NCBI RefSeq assembly: GCF_963676685.1 | Contig: NC_092346.1 | Coordinates: forward strand, 76,771,821-76,835,820 | Direction of reading: 5' to 3' | Source of the DNA: Mytilus edulis | Taxonomy: Eukaryota > Mollusca > Bivalvia > Mytilida > Mytilidae | DNA length: 64,000 bases | Shown: positions 1 through 14,400 of the stretch, piece after piece | Layout of the letters: each line of letters begins with the position of its first letter | Position numbering within the stretch: the first letter of the stretch is position 1 | Notes under the pieces: generated by a model | Seen by the model: the letters and a program-made list of their open reading frames with translations, nothing else | Database searches by the model: none | Told to the model about the DNA's origin: nothing | Program-made: the position numbers and the translations under genes

Positions 1-1479
1 TGAATATTACAAGTTCAAAATAAACATTGACTCAATAATATGTATCAATATTCCGTGAGTATTTCGGTATAGACGCCATCGAAATTACCATCGAAATGAC
101 CTGCGAAGACTATAGACGGTCATATAACCACATATAAACATAATTACAAATAAAAATAAAAATAGAAAGCAAGTGCGTGTTTTGATTTTTATAGGTCTAT
201 TTGAATCTGAGTTTTTGTTTCATGTTTTAGGTTGAAAACCATCGTATTTACCTGTATACATATGCTTTTTGTGAATTGAATCAGTCAACCAAATGCTTCA
301 CCCTTGTTTCACTTTCAATGTTGACATCATTTAACTTTTAATTTCTGAACACGACTGGCATCTTTAACTAAATGGTTTAATTGAAGGTCATATGAATACG
401 GATTCGATGAGGATACATTACTGACTTGTAATAATGCATCAGCTAGATATTGAGCTTATTTTTACAAAGTTGAACCAAACTTACTGTCTGAAAAGATATA
501 TTATTACAAAATTCTCTTTTATCAACACTTGAAATAAAAAGTATAGTATTCCCCTTTTTTTGCTTTAAAAATATATAATGCCCCATTAGGTTTTTTTTGT
601 CTTTTTCTATTTCAGTTTTTTTTTAATTGTTTGATGGTATTTTTGTTTGTTCGTTTTATTATCTTTTAGAAATGTGTTTTATCTTTGTGCTTATCACACA
701 CAACGAACTTTCCTTGAAACCAAAGTAACAGTGCAATTTACATTGTTTATTTAATTTACTTGTATAGCGGTATAAGTAGTACTTTGTACAATCTTTATAC
801 CATAGAGATCAAGTAATGTTTATAGCACCATTTCTGTATAGTAGTGCTTTTAAAATCAAAATGATATGATGAAATATATAGCTGTTTATTGGTATAAACC
901 ATTTTCATAATTCTTTGGTAAACTTGAAACTTACTTGTTTACTGGCTAGTAAATGTAGGATTGAAAACAATGTATTGATGAAATATGTTTTCTTTTTCAT
1001 CAGGGTAGAAGCATCTTTCTGTTTACTTTTAATTCCATGCGACAGTGCTGATTAGCATACTGTGTGCGTTTGTTTTCATTTTTTTTCCTTTTACTTGCCT
1101 GCTATTAATTTTCAAATTTAATTGTATTTATTTCCATTTCCCCTAAAGTTAAAGTTCGTTTTGGGTGATTTCGTGAGTACATGTATTCTGTTGTTATTCC
1201 ACTGTTTCTTTCTGTTCACTTCACTTTTATATATTCTTATATGTACACAAAATTATATGTGTTGATTTTCTATAGCTTATATTTAATAAAACTGTTTACA
1301 TAATACATCATTTACTGTTCCTAGTTCACCAGAAAATATGATTATTTACATTGAAATAGTATAATCGAATTGAGGTGAATTTTATCTGTATCAGAACAAA
1401 AAAATTGTATGTTTTTATTATTTTTATTTTTTATTTTCTAAAAAAGAGATTAATGTCCTGGATAAAATTTCATGTTAAT
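1..1479. other. No recognisable feature
   Basis: AT-rich sequence with T-runs. I found no exon, transposon terminus or RNA motif. It is probably an intron or upstream region of the ankyrin gene, because the first readable exon at 2334 begins in phase 0 with a splice acceptor, so coding sequence must lie further 5'. Confidence 0.4.
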
Positions 1480-1832
1480 TTTTTATGCCCTACCTACGAT
1501 AGTAGAGGGGCATTATGTTTTTTGGTCTGTGGGTCCGTTCTTTCGTTCGTTCATCCGTTCGTTCGTTCATCCGTTCGTTCGTTCGTTCGTTCGTTCGTCC
1601 GTCCGTCCGTTCGTCCGTTCGTTTCGATTCAGGTTAAAGTTTTTGGTCAAGGTAGTTTTTAATGTAGTTGAAGTCCAATCAACTTGAAACTTAGTACACA
1701 TGTTCCCTATGATACGGTCTTTCTAATTTCAATGCCAAATAAGGGTTTTTACCACAATTTCACGGTCCACTGAACATGTAAAATTATAGTGCGAGTGGGG
1801 CATCCATGTACTTTGGACACATTCTTGGTTTT
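1480..1832 (+). repeat. Dispersed 'TATGCCCC...TTCTTG' repeat, copy 1, with (TTCG)n/(TCCG)n tract
   Basis: First of three copies in the window (also 3156-3646 and 16545-16836). The order is a TATGCCC start, a 'GGGGCATTATGTTTT' segment, a tetranucleotide TTCG/TCCG tract (about 1540-1625), a conserved block from 'AGGTTAAAGTTTTTGGTCAA' to 'CAACTTGAAACTTAGTACA', and an end near 'GGACACATTCTTG'. It has no credible protein: the Ser/Arg/Phe-rich reading frames come from the microsatellite. A non-autonomous repeat is inferred. Confidence 0.75.
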
Positions 1833-2333
1833 TTTCTCTAATCACATATGTTTATTGTGTAAAAGGCTTCGTTTCTGCCCTTTATAGTCGATTTGGACGG
1901 TACAATTCTTAAAACATTAGCTATACCTTGGTCCGAAGTTATATTGTAATCTAAAAAAGGCCGGATTATTATAGCTTATTTAATAAATGCACATTTATAC
2001 CCAAATGGGGTTGAAGGGCACACAATTATAATTCATCAGTAGCATTATTATTTTTAAAGTTATGTTTCGTAAAAAAAGTTTCGACAAAGTGAGGGAATTT
2101 TAACAATATCGGAAACAGCAACTGTCCTAACGGGTACTGTCATTATGAACCATTATATATATATAACATTTGGATGAATTATTCTTGTAAACTGGAAATG
2201 GTTTATATTTTAAATATACATTTGTTTGTTATCTATGTTTTAGAAATGAATATCTCCTTTGATAAAAACTTATCATATTTTATGCAAACATTCATTACAT
2301 GCATTTTCATCTTATCTTTTTTTTCATAAATAG
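1833..2333. other. No recognisable feature (intron end)
   Basis: AT-rich sequence with a T-rich tract ending in a TAG splice acceptor just before the exon at 2334. Nothing else was seen. Confidence 0.4.
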
Positions 2334-2413
2334 GAACTACCACCCGATAACCAAACACAAATCGTTCGTTTATTGAATTGTGCATCTAGGGGAAATATTC
2401 AACGCATGAAATC
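2334..2413 (+). CDS. Ankyrin gene exon 1 (module 1a)
   Basis: Acceptor ..AATAG, donor GTAAGT. 80 bp, phase 0 start and phase 2 end. It encodes residues 1-27 of the visible protein, containing 'LLNCASRGNIQRMKS', a helix typical of glutaminase-type ankyrin repeats. Confidence 0.8.
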
Positions 2414-5400
2414 GTAAGTTTTTTTACATTTCATATAAAAATAGAAGCAAAATAGCTTTGGTTGAACATAAATATAATAACCAACGAATCGAACACTAGT
2501 ATGCTTGTACAAACAAACTTAATACTCCATGACTAGATCAGACACACTTTATAAATCTGAGCTATAGATGAATGAAACAACAGATAATCAGTGTTCAATA
2601 ATAGACAGTCGACTATACAGTATCGCAAGCTGGCAAGCTCAAAATCGTCGATATTTCTATTAGAATGAATGTTCCGAAAACGAACTGTTGAGATTTATAG
2701 TCCTAATGTTTAGTGAAGGATCTACATATTTGATAAAGAAAATGAATATATATTATTTGGTTTACATATAATTTGTCTGAAAAATAATACGAATCCGTAC
2801 TAATTTCAGACCATGAAAATCCCCTTCATACAATGCGCCCGATCATCGATGAATTAGAGCCGGTACTTAATCGCCAAAATAGAAAATGCACTTGAGGGTA
2901 TTCTGGAAATGCGAATTCTACCAAAATTGGTCAAATTTTGCGTTTTTGTTTATAATGAATCCATATAAATACTTCGATGCCGAGACGATCGAATTCGTGT
3001 ATACAAGCGTTTGTCTGAAACTCCATGATAGAAATAATTTTGCGGATGTAGTATAACGTTGTCGAAACACAATTCTTTAACAAAGAACACAGTAGTTTCC
3101 AACGCCTAGCAGTATGTCTGCTTTGCGATCTCTAGATTATTTTCTTCAACTGAATTTTTATGCTCCACCTAGGATAGTAAAGGGGCATTATCTTTTCTGG
3201 TATGTGCGTCCGTTCGTCCGTCCTTCCGTCTGTACGTCCGTCCATCCTTCCGTCGGTCTTTCCTTCCGTTTGTATGTTCAGGTTAAAGTTTTTGGTGAAG
3301 GTAGATTTTGATGAAGTTGAATTCCAATCAACTTGAAACTTAGTACAAATGTGCCCTATGATATGATCTTTCTAATTTTAATGCCAAATTAGAGTTTTTA
3401 CCCCAATTTCACGGTTCATTAAACATAGAAAATGGTAGTTCAAATTTCAGGTTAAAGTTTTTGGTCAAGGTAGTTTTTGATGAAGTTGAAGTCCAATCAA
3501 CTTGAAACTTAGTAAACATGTTCCCTATGATATGATCTTTCTAATTTAAATGCCAAATTAGAGTTTTTACCACAATTTCACTGTCCACTAAACATAAAAA
3601 ATGATAGTGCGAGTGGGGTATCCATGTACTATGGACAAATTCTTGTTTGTCTTGATACCAAGACGAAAAACAAAATTCGGCATGTTGACGCTATGCCGCA
3701 TATAGCAGTGCCACTGTTTATTTCTTTGCGTATCAGAATGTTAGTGTGTGCATTCCAATGAAGATTAGACTCATCTCATAATTTGCCGCGGGATAGGCAA
3801 AGTCGGTGATTGTGAGAACATCCACTAGTCCTGCAACCACTTCAAGATTTCAAGCAGTTGAATTACAAAAAAAGTATAGGTAGTTAGCATTAAGATAAAT
3901 ACCAATCAGAGATGTGGTGCAAATAAAGATTGACCGAAACAATATTTACATTATCCTCCGTTCAAATGATTGTTTATTTCCATTCATATTCATAAAAATA
4001 TATTTTGACTATCAAAATGACCGGTGTACATTATGTGTATATGGTTTGTTGCACTTAAAATTTGATTTGTAATTTTATGAATAAATATGTTGGTCTCATA
4101 TGACTCTTGTAAGACACACTGTTTTCAACTCTCTTTACTTATCTTTCCAATTTGTAGTTTTAAAGAAGCAAAATATAAAATGGACATTTGTGATTATGAT
4201 AACAGAACAGCTTTACATATCGCTGTTAGTGATAACCAGGAACATATTGTCGATTTTCTTTTGGGCGAGTGTAATCTTCAAAATGTAGCACGTGATATGA
4301 AAGACAGGTATTTTATTTAAACAAGATGTCCAAAAGGAGAGTTGAGAGTAAAGTCTAAATAATTAGTCATCAATAGTCTCATTGAAAATGAAAAAAAAAA
4401 TGGAATAATTGCCAATAAGATAACTAGCCACTAGATAAACAAAGGCCAAGAAAAATAAACAATAGCAAAACCCTTACTTTAGTACAGTTGCACTGAAACC
4501 CTGGAATAACTAAACTTAAATCAACCTTAAAGAGGAAACCAGACATCAACAAAGGTCAACCGTTATATTACAAGCTCCTGACTGAGACGGTTTTATAGCT
4601 AATATGACGTGATTAACCATGTACGCAAACTCCCAACCCTATACTTATTAAGGGACAGTAGTGTAGCGGCACAGCTGTAACATCATGCAAGAAAGGCCTT
4701 GACTAATAAAATATACCTGCACAAAGTACAAAATACAACTGCCGATAAGACAAACGACCTGACGAAAAGACAAAAGACATGACGTGCCGATCAAAAATTA
4801 TTCCAAGTAACTAAAAAAGCTACCTAAAAACTAAAGACAACTTTCTATATAATCATGCTGTACCAGACTATCAATCAGTATTGTTCATTCCGGATAATTT
4901 GGTCTACTTTACAAATCAAATATCGACATTACACGAAAAGGAGAGTGGAACAAACAAAATACACAAACTTAAAGCGTAAGATGATAAAAACTTGAAGGTT
5001 TTTTTGCGTATTCGTAACAATGTGCTTCTTTAAACTATTGATAAACATTACTTCTGACCTATAGCAACATATGAAACCAAAAGGACTTCAAACATACAAC
5101 AGTCAGCAAAATATCACACTAGATATCACGTTAATGTAGCTGAACTAAACTTGGGTTTTACTCAAATGCTCCTCAAATATTAGCTATTCCTGCTTTATTG
5201 GTAGTAACTTTGTGTTGTTCATTTGTGAATTTTATAACCATGATAATTTTTTTTAACTTTCTTATTTTAGATGGAACAATACCCCATTATCAATTGCAAA
5301 AGAACCTGGGCATGAAGAAGTGTACAAAGTGTTTTTGAAGCATTGTATAGTAAGAACATGTACTTTAATGATTTAATGTGGTTACTGAAATGTGATAAAA

Positions 5401-8400
5401 TCGGTTAAACAATATTGCATACAAATGTAAACGTGTTCTACTTATTGCATTGTATTATTTATGTATCGTAATAATTATTCACTTGTTTTTTATGGAAGAT
5501 ATTTATTCGATAATTTTCCAAAAAACTATATTTTGGTCCCTGTTTTCAAGGGTACATGTCGATGGCATCGAGAACACAAAAAAATCAACGTTGTCAGAAG
5601 CTATACCGATGCAAAAAGCAGCTTACCAAGAGTTTCATTAGTTATAACTGCATTCAGTATTTGCAACATGCATCAATATATAAGCTTTAAAAAGTGTTCA
5701 TAGTTCATCTAACTGTTTCAAAGTGTTGCAGGCACTAGTTCTCATCGCTAGATTGTCATAGAATGGCTTGACAGAAGAAAAACATCTCTTTTTTAATCGT
5801 AAAACGAATGCAACCATCTCTCAGTAAATACATTTTGATTCTTTCTATTGTAACTCTTCTGTCTTTATTTGTATAGATATTAGTAGATACTGAAAATGAC
5901 GAATATAGAACTTATGAACTACTTGATGCTGGTGCTAACGGGAAAATAGAAGTACTTAAAAGGTATTTGGCTTCAGTTTATATATATTTTATTAATTATT
6001 ACACCTAGAAATATTTGACTGTTTATGGCATTTAGATATAAAATTGACTCGGTAAAGACTATGAACAGTGGTATGGAGGGTTAAATAGAAACCTCCATAA
6101 AAAAAACAATCGAATTTAAAATCACGAATTTAGAAAATCCTGATCAGGGAATAGAATTATGAACATAAATTGCATAATTCGTGATCACAAGTTATAAAAA
6201 TCAGTGATCAATGTTTTTATCTGTAATCACAAATATCAACAATCTGAGATAACTACTCGGATTTGTTATCACGAATTTAATACGCGATATCGATTAATTA
6301 TCGCAAGTGTGTACTGCTATGTAGGTTTTTTCATGGCCAATAATAACAGGAAGTCATGTTTGGTTATTTGCCCTCGGGGCCAATATCGATATCAGCCCTC
6401 GAAATCCATATCAAGCCCCCGAATTTGAATTCCGGTACAAACCTGTCAATCAAAAACTATTTGTAAACAAGATGTCATCTGAGTAGCTAGCCGAGTTCAG
6501 TATCAAATGACGTTTTAAGTAAATTCATACAAGAAATGAAAAATGAGAATCCAATGGAGAAAAAAACAATGAATTGTGTAAAACAATAGAAAGTTATTAA
6601 TCTGCTGTAGCAGAAAAAAATGTAAAAATCACCAGTGGCAATATTTCTTTTCCGCCATTAGTGGATATCACAAAAGTTGCTAACAAATGTTGACGTCGTA
6701 ATAGAGTATATATGACGCCACAATTGAAAAGTGATTGTTGTAGGACATTGAAAGTTCAAGCTGAATTGATTTCCAAATATCGATACGTATAGTCTTCCTC
6801 AGAATTAATTTAAAACGTGACACTTAATATTTAACTATGAGAAATAATATGTGTATTGTTAATTATTTCTTACTTTTCACAAAACTTTGTTATCTCACTG
6901 TGATACATTTTTTCATATTTTTTTAAATGTTTTTCGAATTTTTGTTGAAAAATATTAAACACAATTTGATGTATGCTTTCTTTTTTCTCCAGCTTGAAAA
7001 TATGTGATAAATAGATCATTAAATGTCATTTTCCATATTGGTCGTGGTATCAGCCCACAACCCATATCAAGCCCTCTCGCTTGATATGGGAGTCTAGGGC
7101 TGATACCAAGGCCAATATGGAAAATGCCATGTAATAATCTATAATTAGCAAAATGAATAAAGGGATCACTAAATGCAATACAAATCAGTTATGTACATTT
7201 ATCAAAATTTAACAAAATTGATCAAATATATAATAGAAATAACTCTGCACTATTAAATGTAAATTTCTTACACTTTAAAGTAATCTCAGTAACTTAAGAT
7301 TTTTACCGACACAACATGTAGTTGGGATAAACCAATTTTACTTACATACAAACTCCCACATTTGCCCATCAAGACCATATGTCCTTTAGCTTAAACTCAT
7401 AGATTGAAAATAAACTGACAACGAAATGACTAAAAATAAAAAGACAAACAGACAAATAATAGTACAGATGACCAAAAATAGAAAACTAAAGACTAAGCAA
7501 CACGAACCCCACCAAAAACTGGGGGTGATCTCAGGTGCTCCGGAAGAATAAGCAGATCCCGTTCCACATGTGTCACCCGTCGTGTTGTTTATGTTATTAC
7601 AAATCCGGTAAAAAGTCTAATTAGGTAGGTCACAATCGTGAAAAGGGAAGGGTATTGTAGTAACGACATAAGGAACATATCACTCAATAAATAACATGCA
7701 CCTCGTAACTACCTAAAGGAGGACTATAATTGAAGAGGAGGGCCAAAATATAATCGCTACTACAGGAAAATAACTAGAGTAGCTTCATCTGTTGGTTGAA
7801 TACTGCCACTAATATCAAGTAAAATCCAATTAACATATATTTTTACATAAAGATGTTCTTTTGTACATTGATTCGGTTAGTTGTCCTATTAATTATGCCC
7901 ACATTTATCAACATTTTTTACTTTTACTTCTTGTCTTGGCCTTCTAATGTGCAGCATATTTTAAAATGTCTAATTACAGATTGCATAGCAAGAAGGTTAA
8001 TATGAATTTAAGAGACTATGATGGAAGAACAGCATTACATCTAGCCGCTGCTGAAAATCAGATCGAGGCCGTTGAGTTTCTTGTAAATGAAGCAAACGTA
8101 GAAAAATCTATACCCGATAGGTAAGCATATGTTCTGAAAAAAGAATACATGGTAAATATCATTAATTCATAACAGTTAACAACACAATAAGCATATAATT
8201 ACACAAAAGCCAGTGGTAAATTTCATTATAAAAAACAGAAATGAGATTATGAAATTAGAGAACTATGTATCGAAGACTAAAAAATTGAAAACAACACGTT
8301 TAATAATTCCTTGCGTCCGAAGCGCTTTTCTGGATTTACCTTCATCAGGAACAGGATATTCTTATTTCCATCTATAGGTCAGCGAAGTCACTTCAACGCC

Positions 8401-11400
8401 TGACTAAACATACTATTGCATATAGGCAAAATGTCATCCCGGTATAGAAATGGAAAAATTACAATTGTCCACGAATTATACTCTGGTTGGTGATTTTAGT
8501 TTGCATTTTCTATTTTTGAAACCGCATAAACCCAAATAAATAAATTGAAATCTTTTGATGTTCATGAAAGATTTTTTACATATTAGTCTAAAAGTATTAT
8601 GTTAATAGAATATTCATTATATTACTTCCTTGAGTATTTAAAAAAAAACATGAACCAGATTAATGTTATTTACTTGATCAATCTAAACGAATGTTTAATG
8701 AGTTTGGCCTTAAATTGAATTCTTACATGTATAGCTGGAGATGACAGATTTCAGTTAATCTAGTTTTTTTCACATTGGGTGGTGATATCCACCCAGTCGG
8801 TTAAGTTGATTTCAACATCCTTCTTCTGAACTTCTATAAATCTTTAAAACAGTTAATGCATATGTGGTATCCCATCTTTTTATTGTTGTCTTTTTAATGT
8901 TATAGTTAACATTGCCATAAAAGCAGTAGGTTTAGCATGCCACAAAACCAGGTTCAACCCATCATTTTTTTACTTAAAATGTCCTGTACCAAGTCAGAAA
9001 AATGGCCATTGTCATATTATAATTCGTTTCTGTGTGTGGTACATTTTAATGTTGTGTTTCTGTTGTGTCGTAGTTCTCTTATATTTGATGCGTGTCCCCC
9101 AGTTTTTGTTTGTAACCCGGATTTGTTGGGTTTTTTTCTTAATCGATTTATGATTTTCGAACATCGGTATACTGCTGTTGCCTTTATTTCTTATTGTTAT
9201 AAAAACTCAAACAATTTTCCATACCTGTTTGTCAATTATACACTCTATAGAAAGATAAAACAATAAATAAAATAAATAGATAATTCATCGTATTTTAAGT
9301 GTCACCATCCAATAAACACTATAAAAAAAGTAAAATCACAAAAATACTGAACTTAGAGGAAGATCAATTGGGAAAGTCCATAATCACATGGCAAAATCAA
9401 ATAACAAAACGCATCAAAAAAAATATAAATATATACAAGTCTAAATTGAAAACAACGTTCAAACCTATGATTGCGTTAGATAAAAACCGCATTTTTTATA
9501 CATGTGCATGCAAAACAAAATTTTTGATATACCTAATTGCCGCACAAACAACATTTTTCAAAGGATGAAAAAAGTGAAAAAGTATATTTTTAACAAAACG
9601 CATTTGACTAGCAGTTTGAACAACGGATTTTCATAAACCCTGCTTACTGACATGACGATCACCACATAAATGGGTCACCAGATGTTACAAAATGGATCTT
9701 TGTTATATATTTAATACCAAACAGGAAACAATAAACTCGCGGAAAAAATGGTAAATGTGAGGTGCAAACATTTGTACACCATATCCGGATTTCGATAATT
9801 AATGTCTCTTATGGTGACTTGAGAAACACCGGTATCACTCAGATTACAATTCTACCTTGACAGGTAAGTTTGTATTTAGCCTATAAAATACTTATTTAGC
9901 CTTGAGAATTGAAAGGTCAGTTTATCCCATTCATACAATAGAAGTTGATAAATTTGGCTTCCTGCCATTTACCTTGTCCAAAATTGAGAATGAGAGTTAT
10001 TTTTAAGGCTATTAAAAGAAAAATGCCCTAAAAATTTAAAGAATACAGATATTAAAAAACCCATGCAGGTCCTCATGTCATTTACATTGTCAAAATATAG
10101 GACACATCTAGTCAAACTGGTTTTAAACTAGATATCTAGTCAAACTGGTTTGGTATAACTGACTGTTTCTTGCCCTAGATGTCTATTTCACAGTGACCTT
10201 ATGTGTTAGTGCTAAGATTACATTGTACTGTCATATTTATTGATTTTCTGTTGGGACATGACCTACATTGTTAACATGCAAAACAGTGGCTTGAGATTTC
10301 AACTGATATTAGTATAATAAATCAATATTTGGAATGTTACATCCTGGTTGATGATGTGTTTTAGGGACCAAGATGTTTTCTTCATTCTTGTTCACATTAT
10401 GATTATTTTAACCTTCAATGCACATTTAAAGATTTCAGCTCTCATTGAAAATATTTTGCAACTAAATAATAATCTGTCAGATTTGGTGTAAACAAAAAAC
10501 AAGACAGTGTAATATATAACCTGCAAGCATAGTCTATTTCTATAAAGTCAAGCAGATAGTTTTTTTAATATCTGAAAAAAAAACTACCAGTTTTTTTTAT
10601 ATCTGAAAAAAAAACTACCATGTAAAGAAATATGCAATTAAAAGGCCGAAATAACCCCAAAAATTCAACATTAACAGATTTTTAACAATTAAATCAAGAT
10701 GCACAAAGTTTTTAGTATTGGTCAGAATATAGGGTTCTTTTGTACTTTAACAATATCACAATAACAATAAAGTGACCTTAATTTTGGACAAGGTAAATGG
10801 CATGAAGCCAAATTTATCAACTTCTATTGTGTGAATGGGATAAACTGACCTTTCAATTCTCAAGGATAAATAAGTATTTTATAGGCTAAATACAAACTTA
10901 CCTGTCAAGGTAGAATTGTAATGTGAGTGATACCGGTGTTACTCAAGTCACCATAAGTGAATCGAATATATATATATATTTTTTTGTTCTTCCCTTGCCG
11001 GGATTCGACTCATGCTATTGAGATATCGTGACACCAGATCGCCTTGCACTGTATCCAACGCGCTAGTATATTCATATCTCAATAGCATGAGTCGAATCCC
11101 GGCAATGGAAGAACAAAAAAATTGTGAAGCAAGTTTACAGATCTAACATTGTTCGGCTGATGTTTAGAGGACTTATATATATGTTATATCAAATATCAAG
11201 GAAACTTTTGGTCGTAGATTGTGAAATTCATTTTATCAAAGATTTGTGTTCTGTTCAGGGAAAATAGACGACCTTTCAATGAAGCTACAAATGAAGATAT
11301 AAAATCTCTATTGCAAGCCTCAGATACTGAACATACAAATGCTACGTATAACGAGGTGAGTTAGCACATAAATAAAAAAAAATATTCAAAAATTTATTTA

Positions 11401-14400
11401 TGAGCTCGATTACTGATATTACAACATGAGTTTTATGGCAGGCGGACACCTCTTAAAAACTGACACCCCACTGATATGTGTGACAAAGTTTTGTTAAAAC
11501 TTAAACGTATTTTCAGTGGAGAGTATTTTGTAAAACTTAAAGAAATACCATGGATAACGACGACAGACAACAAGAGATGATAAAGCCCACTTGGCTCTAT
11601 TGGCTTGGTGAACTATAACTTAATAGTGATAGTAATATGTAATCTTCAACATATCACATGACTAAATCCCCTTAGACGTTATGACACCTTATAGAAGCTA
11701 AGCTCTTTTATAAATATAGAAAATTCTATTTTCCATAGAAACTCCTTTTACGGCTTCATCTGTTCCACCTTTACTCTAAAATTTCGTTAAATATTATATC
11801 TTAGAATCGAAACTCCATATGCACTACTATTGATTTCGAAGATCAAAACACAGGGCTGCGCGGTATATTTTCCGCACTTTTATGCCTCGAACTTAAGACT
11901 TTAAACTTATTTTAAAATTCAATAACCCTCACTTTACTTTGGATCTTTCTAAGAATTCAATTGCCTTCTATCCGTGTGTAGTTATACTTTTAACAGTCCC
12001 ATGTTATGCCTCTATGAGATGAAATAGACAGGTCACATCTGAGAACCAGAACATAAACAAAACAAAAGATCTATAAATATTATATGTTTATAATGTTATA
12101 AAAGAGATATGGTTTGTGACATAACAAAGTGCAACCTATATTAACATGTATTCAAATAGAAAAACTCTAAACAATTTTACAAGGTTTTTTCCATCATTTT
12201 CTACAATAAAGTCAGGAATATGACAGTTGGCATCAATTCAGTTGATGTGTATGAGCTATTGATTTTGCCATTTAATCAGGTTCTATACGTTTTGAATTTT
12301 CCTCAGAGTTCGTTTTTCTTATATCATATTATCCTATGCGCATGTTTTCTGACTTGAAATGCCTAGAACTTGTAGGAAATTATTCCGATAACAAAATTAA
12401 GCATTTTAGAATACTATTTATGTAAACCTAAGTAGTTAATCATTTCCACATTCTAAATTATATAAAGTGTCTAATCCTGGATCGGTCTTCAGTCCACATC
12501 TAACTGCATGTCTATATATCTATAGAAGTTCACAATGTCTGCCTCGAATGGTTAGTTTAAAAAAAACATGTCACAATAATATCATCTCTAACCATATATC
12601 TAACATAACTGGGCTAAAATGCGAACTAGAATTACTTAAAGAAAAGCATCTTTTCAAAAGTATGTATGAAGTTACCAGTTTGATTTATGAATTCATTAAT
12701 AGTTTTATACAACTAACTGCTCACATCATTTTTTTTCGTTGAATTCTGTATTCTCAATAAGTTTGATATCTGTCTTTTTTCAGTTTAATCGAGTAATTTT
12801 CGTTTTATATTCATAAAGTATTATGGTGGTCCAAATAATTATGACGTAGTCACCGCATTTTTTAAAATAGCCTTTCAATACTCTCATAATAATTGTTTGG
12901 ACTTTTATTGTGAAAATATAAATTTCAAGATTATGTATTCGTTACAAAAATACGCCTCTCTTTGTGATGTAATGTGTTGTTGTTATTTATTGTAAGATGT
13001 TCGTTGTTATTCTGCGTTGTTACATGCTGTAACGACTATTTTATTATTTATTTGTGCGTTTCTCTGTGCTGAGTGTTCTTTCATTTGATTGTGCTGTATT
13101 TCTGTTACGTATTGTTGACATTTTAGCGATATATTTAAACATTGCCATGTAAGCGGAAGGTTTAACTAGCCATAAAACAATGTTGTACTCACCGTTTTTT
13201 CGTAAAACTACCTGTACCAAGTCAGGAATATTGCAGTTGTTATCAAATAGTTCGTTTCTATGTATGTTGGCGTTTTTTGTTTTTTGTTTTTTTTTTTCTT
13301 TAAGTTTTTCTGTTTTCCGTTGTTTTCCTCTTTAAGTGACGTGTTTTACTCGGTTTGAATTTGTAACCCGGATTTGTTTTCTCTCATTCGGTTTAGGTAG
13401 CAATACACAGTTAGAAGTTTAGTTTCGCATTATGACCATGGTGAATGTTTTAAAGATGATTTTTAGATAGTTAAAGAATAATATATTTTTCCAAGTGGGT
13501 TTATATGAACATTTATATTGTGTTAGCATGTTTTAAATGCCATTTTTCTGTTTAACAGTCAGTATTTTCCTATCCGTACCGCTCATAGGTCCAGAAATTA
13601 TTTTATTGTTTTTTCAACAAAAATTGGACGCTCGATCTTTTCAATTTAATGTTATGACAAAAGAAGCAGAAATGCATGTTTTTGACCTCTCGATAGATAA
13701 ATGTCTATGATTTCAGGAAAGGTTTGACTCTAATTGATTGAAATTTTCATTTGGACCTAATTTTGGAGAATTTTGTGACATTTTCATCCCCTTTTTGCAA
13801 TATTTTGTATCAAATAAATGCAGACTGTTGCCTTGGTTACACAAAATAGAGATGATTATTTTTCACCAGTATGACTATTGGAAATCAAATCTATGAATGA
13901 TTTTTTTTTCCATAAATATACACATGCATAACACAAATATTAAGCCTAACTTGTTAGAAAGGAAAAAAAGAAGGTGTATAAAAATTATGAGTGTCAGTTT
14001 TAATTTTTTTTTTCCTAACTGTTTATTGCTACCTTATGACTTTTGAACAGCGGTATACAACTGTTGCATTAATTCTGTATAACGTCAGAGCAATGTTATT
14101 GTATTCTATACAAAAGACCTTTGAAATAATAAAATCATATGTTTTATGACAAAGGATTTAGGGATTTTCTCTGTTATTTGACACTTGGACTTCAAATTTG
14201 CTAAATAACTCTGATGTTTCAGTGAATATGGAATATTTAGTTCATTTTAAGGATAGACCACACTATTTTTAGTTTTATTGGGGTATGTTGAATATCTAGC
14301 TTGTACTTCTTATACCGCAGTCACAAAAGGCAAATGCAAATGTTTTGAAACTTATAGGGTTCCGAAAGGACAAAAAAACATACACACACCCCGCAACCCC

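Noticed and set aside
1375..1687. Two overlapping frames of 71-95 codons rich in Phe/Val/Arg/Ser
   Set aside because: They are translations of the TTCG/TCCG microsatellite inside a dispersed repeat.
5450..5703. Two overlapping frames of 63-80 codons
   Set aside because: They lie in the intron between exons 3 and 4, lack family resemblance and carry no splice support.
11026..11080. Functional tRNA gene
   Set aside because: A and B boxes are degenerate and the T-arm half is an inverted duplicate; no cloverleaf can be drawn.
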